This document shows, piece by piece, positions 15,253-16,091 of a stretch of 16,091 nt of DNA. The notes under the pieces were generated by a model, which saw only the letters and a list, made by a program, of their open reading frames with translations, was not told the origin of the DNA and made no database searches. Source of the DNA: CAYXVU01 sp964468725 (GTDB taxonomy: Bacteria > Acidobacteriota > Blastocatellia > UBA7656); assembly GCA_964468725.1 (NCBI GenBank), contig CAYXVU010000138.1, positions 1 through 16,091 on the forward strand, read 5' to 3'. The translations under genes and the position numbers were made by a program. Each line of letters starts with the position of its first letter. Position 1 is the stretch's first letter.

Positions 15253-16091
15253 ATGGCAATGGATTTCGCCAAGCAGTTTGATGTAGGAACCCACGACCGC
15301 CGCGACCCGAATCCATGGTTGGCGTTCTATCTGGATCAAAGCGTTTTGCTCGATGATGATGCAAAGGCCGCATTATTGATCAGCATGAAATCGCGGTCGC
15401 GGCAATTTCTGTTGCCCGTTGTCCGTCCGCTGGCGCGATTTTCGATGGTCATCATCCAACTGGTCAAAATCTTCATTCCCAACCGCTTCACCTCGTCGCG
15501 CGCGTTGCACTGGCTGATCTATTGGGCTTTGAAATACTTCGTTAGTCCGGCGGCGAATTTCCTCATCTTGCGCCATTTTCATCTCGGTTCGGAGATTCTG
15601 GCTTTCATCGCCGCCAATATCGAAGGCGTCGAAATGCAACTGAATCCGCTCAAGCCGGTGACCCTCGAAGATTTGATTGACGATACCTTTCTCAAACACG
15701 ACTTGAACCTGTTCAACTTCGTCATCGAGTTGAACGCGCAGATCAAAGAGAAAGGATTGGAGTTCAAACCGCCCGCACGGTTGAACTTCGATGCCATCAC
15801 GGACGGAGCCATCGCGCTTGCGCCGCTGCCGGAGAGATGGTCGAACTTCGTTGACGTACAGACGGCGATTGAAGTGTATACGCCGGTTTATCAACTCTTT
15901 CTTACGGACAACGATTTCTGGCGGGCAGCGAATTCGTTGCAATTGGACGAAACGATTGCAGTCTATGTCGCGCGTTTGCTGGACGCGCATGAATACTTAG
16001 GGCTGTTGAACAACAAACACCCGATGGTTCCGCTTTCAACTCTGATGGCCGGATTCCGCTTGATGTTGCACGGCCTCGCCGTCGAAGCGCT
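15253..16091 (+). CDS. Unrecognised helical protein coupled to the synthase-oxygenase fusion (3' end cut)
   Basis: The frame is open from the ATG at 15253 to the window end, giving 279 codons with no stop. AGAGGAAG lies 9 nt before the start, and the gap to the previous stop is 17 nt, so translation is probably coupled. I do not recognise the family. It has no signal peptide. It begins with a soluble stretch (DPNPWLAFYLDQ), then has two hydrophobic, partly basic segments (about 52-75 and 85-106) that may lie in or on the membrane. The rest alternates acidic and aromatic helices. His108, His110 with Glu114, His149-Asp150 and His246-Glu247 recur at helix positions and could be metal ligands, but this is a guess. 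The position suggests a dedicated partner of the fusion enzyme, for example in handling or further modifying its lipid-like product. Confidence 0.7.
   Translation, partial: MAMDFAKQFDVGTHDRRDPNPWLAFYLDQSVLLDDDAKAALLISMKSRSRQFLLPVVRPLARFSMVIIQLVKIFIPNRFTSSRALHWLIYWALKYFVSPAANFLILRHFHLGSEILAFIAANIEGVEMQLNPLKPVTLEDLIDDTFLKHDLNLFNFVIELNAQIKEKGLEFKPPARLNFDAITDGAIALAPLPERWSNFVDVQTAIEVYTPVYQLFLTDNDFWRAANSLQLDETIAVYVARLLDAHEYLGLLNNKHPMVPLSTLMAGFRLMLHGLAVEA

Noticed and set aside
15373..15990. Leftward open frame of 205 codons at the right edge
   Set aside because: It is antisense to the open rightward gene that follows the fusion enzyme with a ribosome site and 17-nt gap. Its Arg/Gln-rich translation looks like a shadow.

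Overview
The window is 16 kb of moderately GC-rich bacterial chromosome and is almost fully coding. It holds eleven protein genes, two of them cut by the window edges. I see no RNA gene, insertion sequence, phage gene or CRISPR array. The serine/threonine kinase with a C-terminal TPR half and the conserved MTPERYQQVK-type start, the caspase-formylglycine-enzyme fusion and the secreted M1-type peptidase together suggest Acidobacteriota, perhaps Blastocatellia. That placement is inferred from gene style, not from a marker gene.

Left part (1-4253): a caspase-like protein fused to a formylglycine-generating-enzyme (FGE)-like domain runs leftward off the window. It is divergent from threonine synthase (thrC, rightward), and good promoter-like sequences lie in the 150 bp between them. 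thrC converges on a leftward gene for a secreted protein of unknown function that ends in an IPT/TIG-like domain. A 316-bp gap follows, with a perfect 9-bp inverted repeat and a perfect TATAAT.

Middle part (4570-11664): a membrane-anchored Ser/Thr kinase-TPR receptor (rightward) converges on a 72-residue zinc-ribbon protein (leftward). Upstream of that lies a phosphomannomutase/phosphoglucomutase (leftward). Divergent from the mutase is a secreted M1-family gluzincin peptidase that lacks the usual GAMEN motif. It ends in a clear stem-loop terminator.

Right part (11746-16091): four rightward genes with gaps of 20, 44 and 17 nt look like one operon. They encode a small exported c-type cytochrome, a secreted protein with a conserved HENDLEG motif, a ketoacyl-synthase-III-like enzyme fused to a heme-oxygenase-like diiron domain, and an unrecognised, probably membrane-associated helical protein that runs off the right edge. 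The fusion enzyme and its tightly coupled unknown partner are the best candidate for an undescribed system. They could condense acyl chains and then oxidise the product, giving a lipid, alkene or small natural product. The chemistry is inference. The domains and catalytic residues are visible in the sequence.
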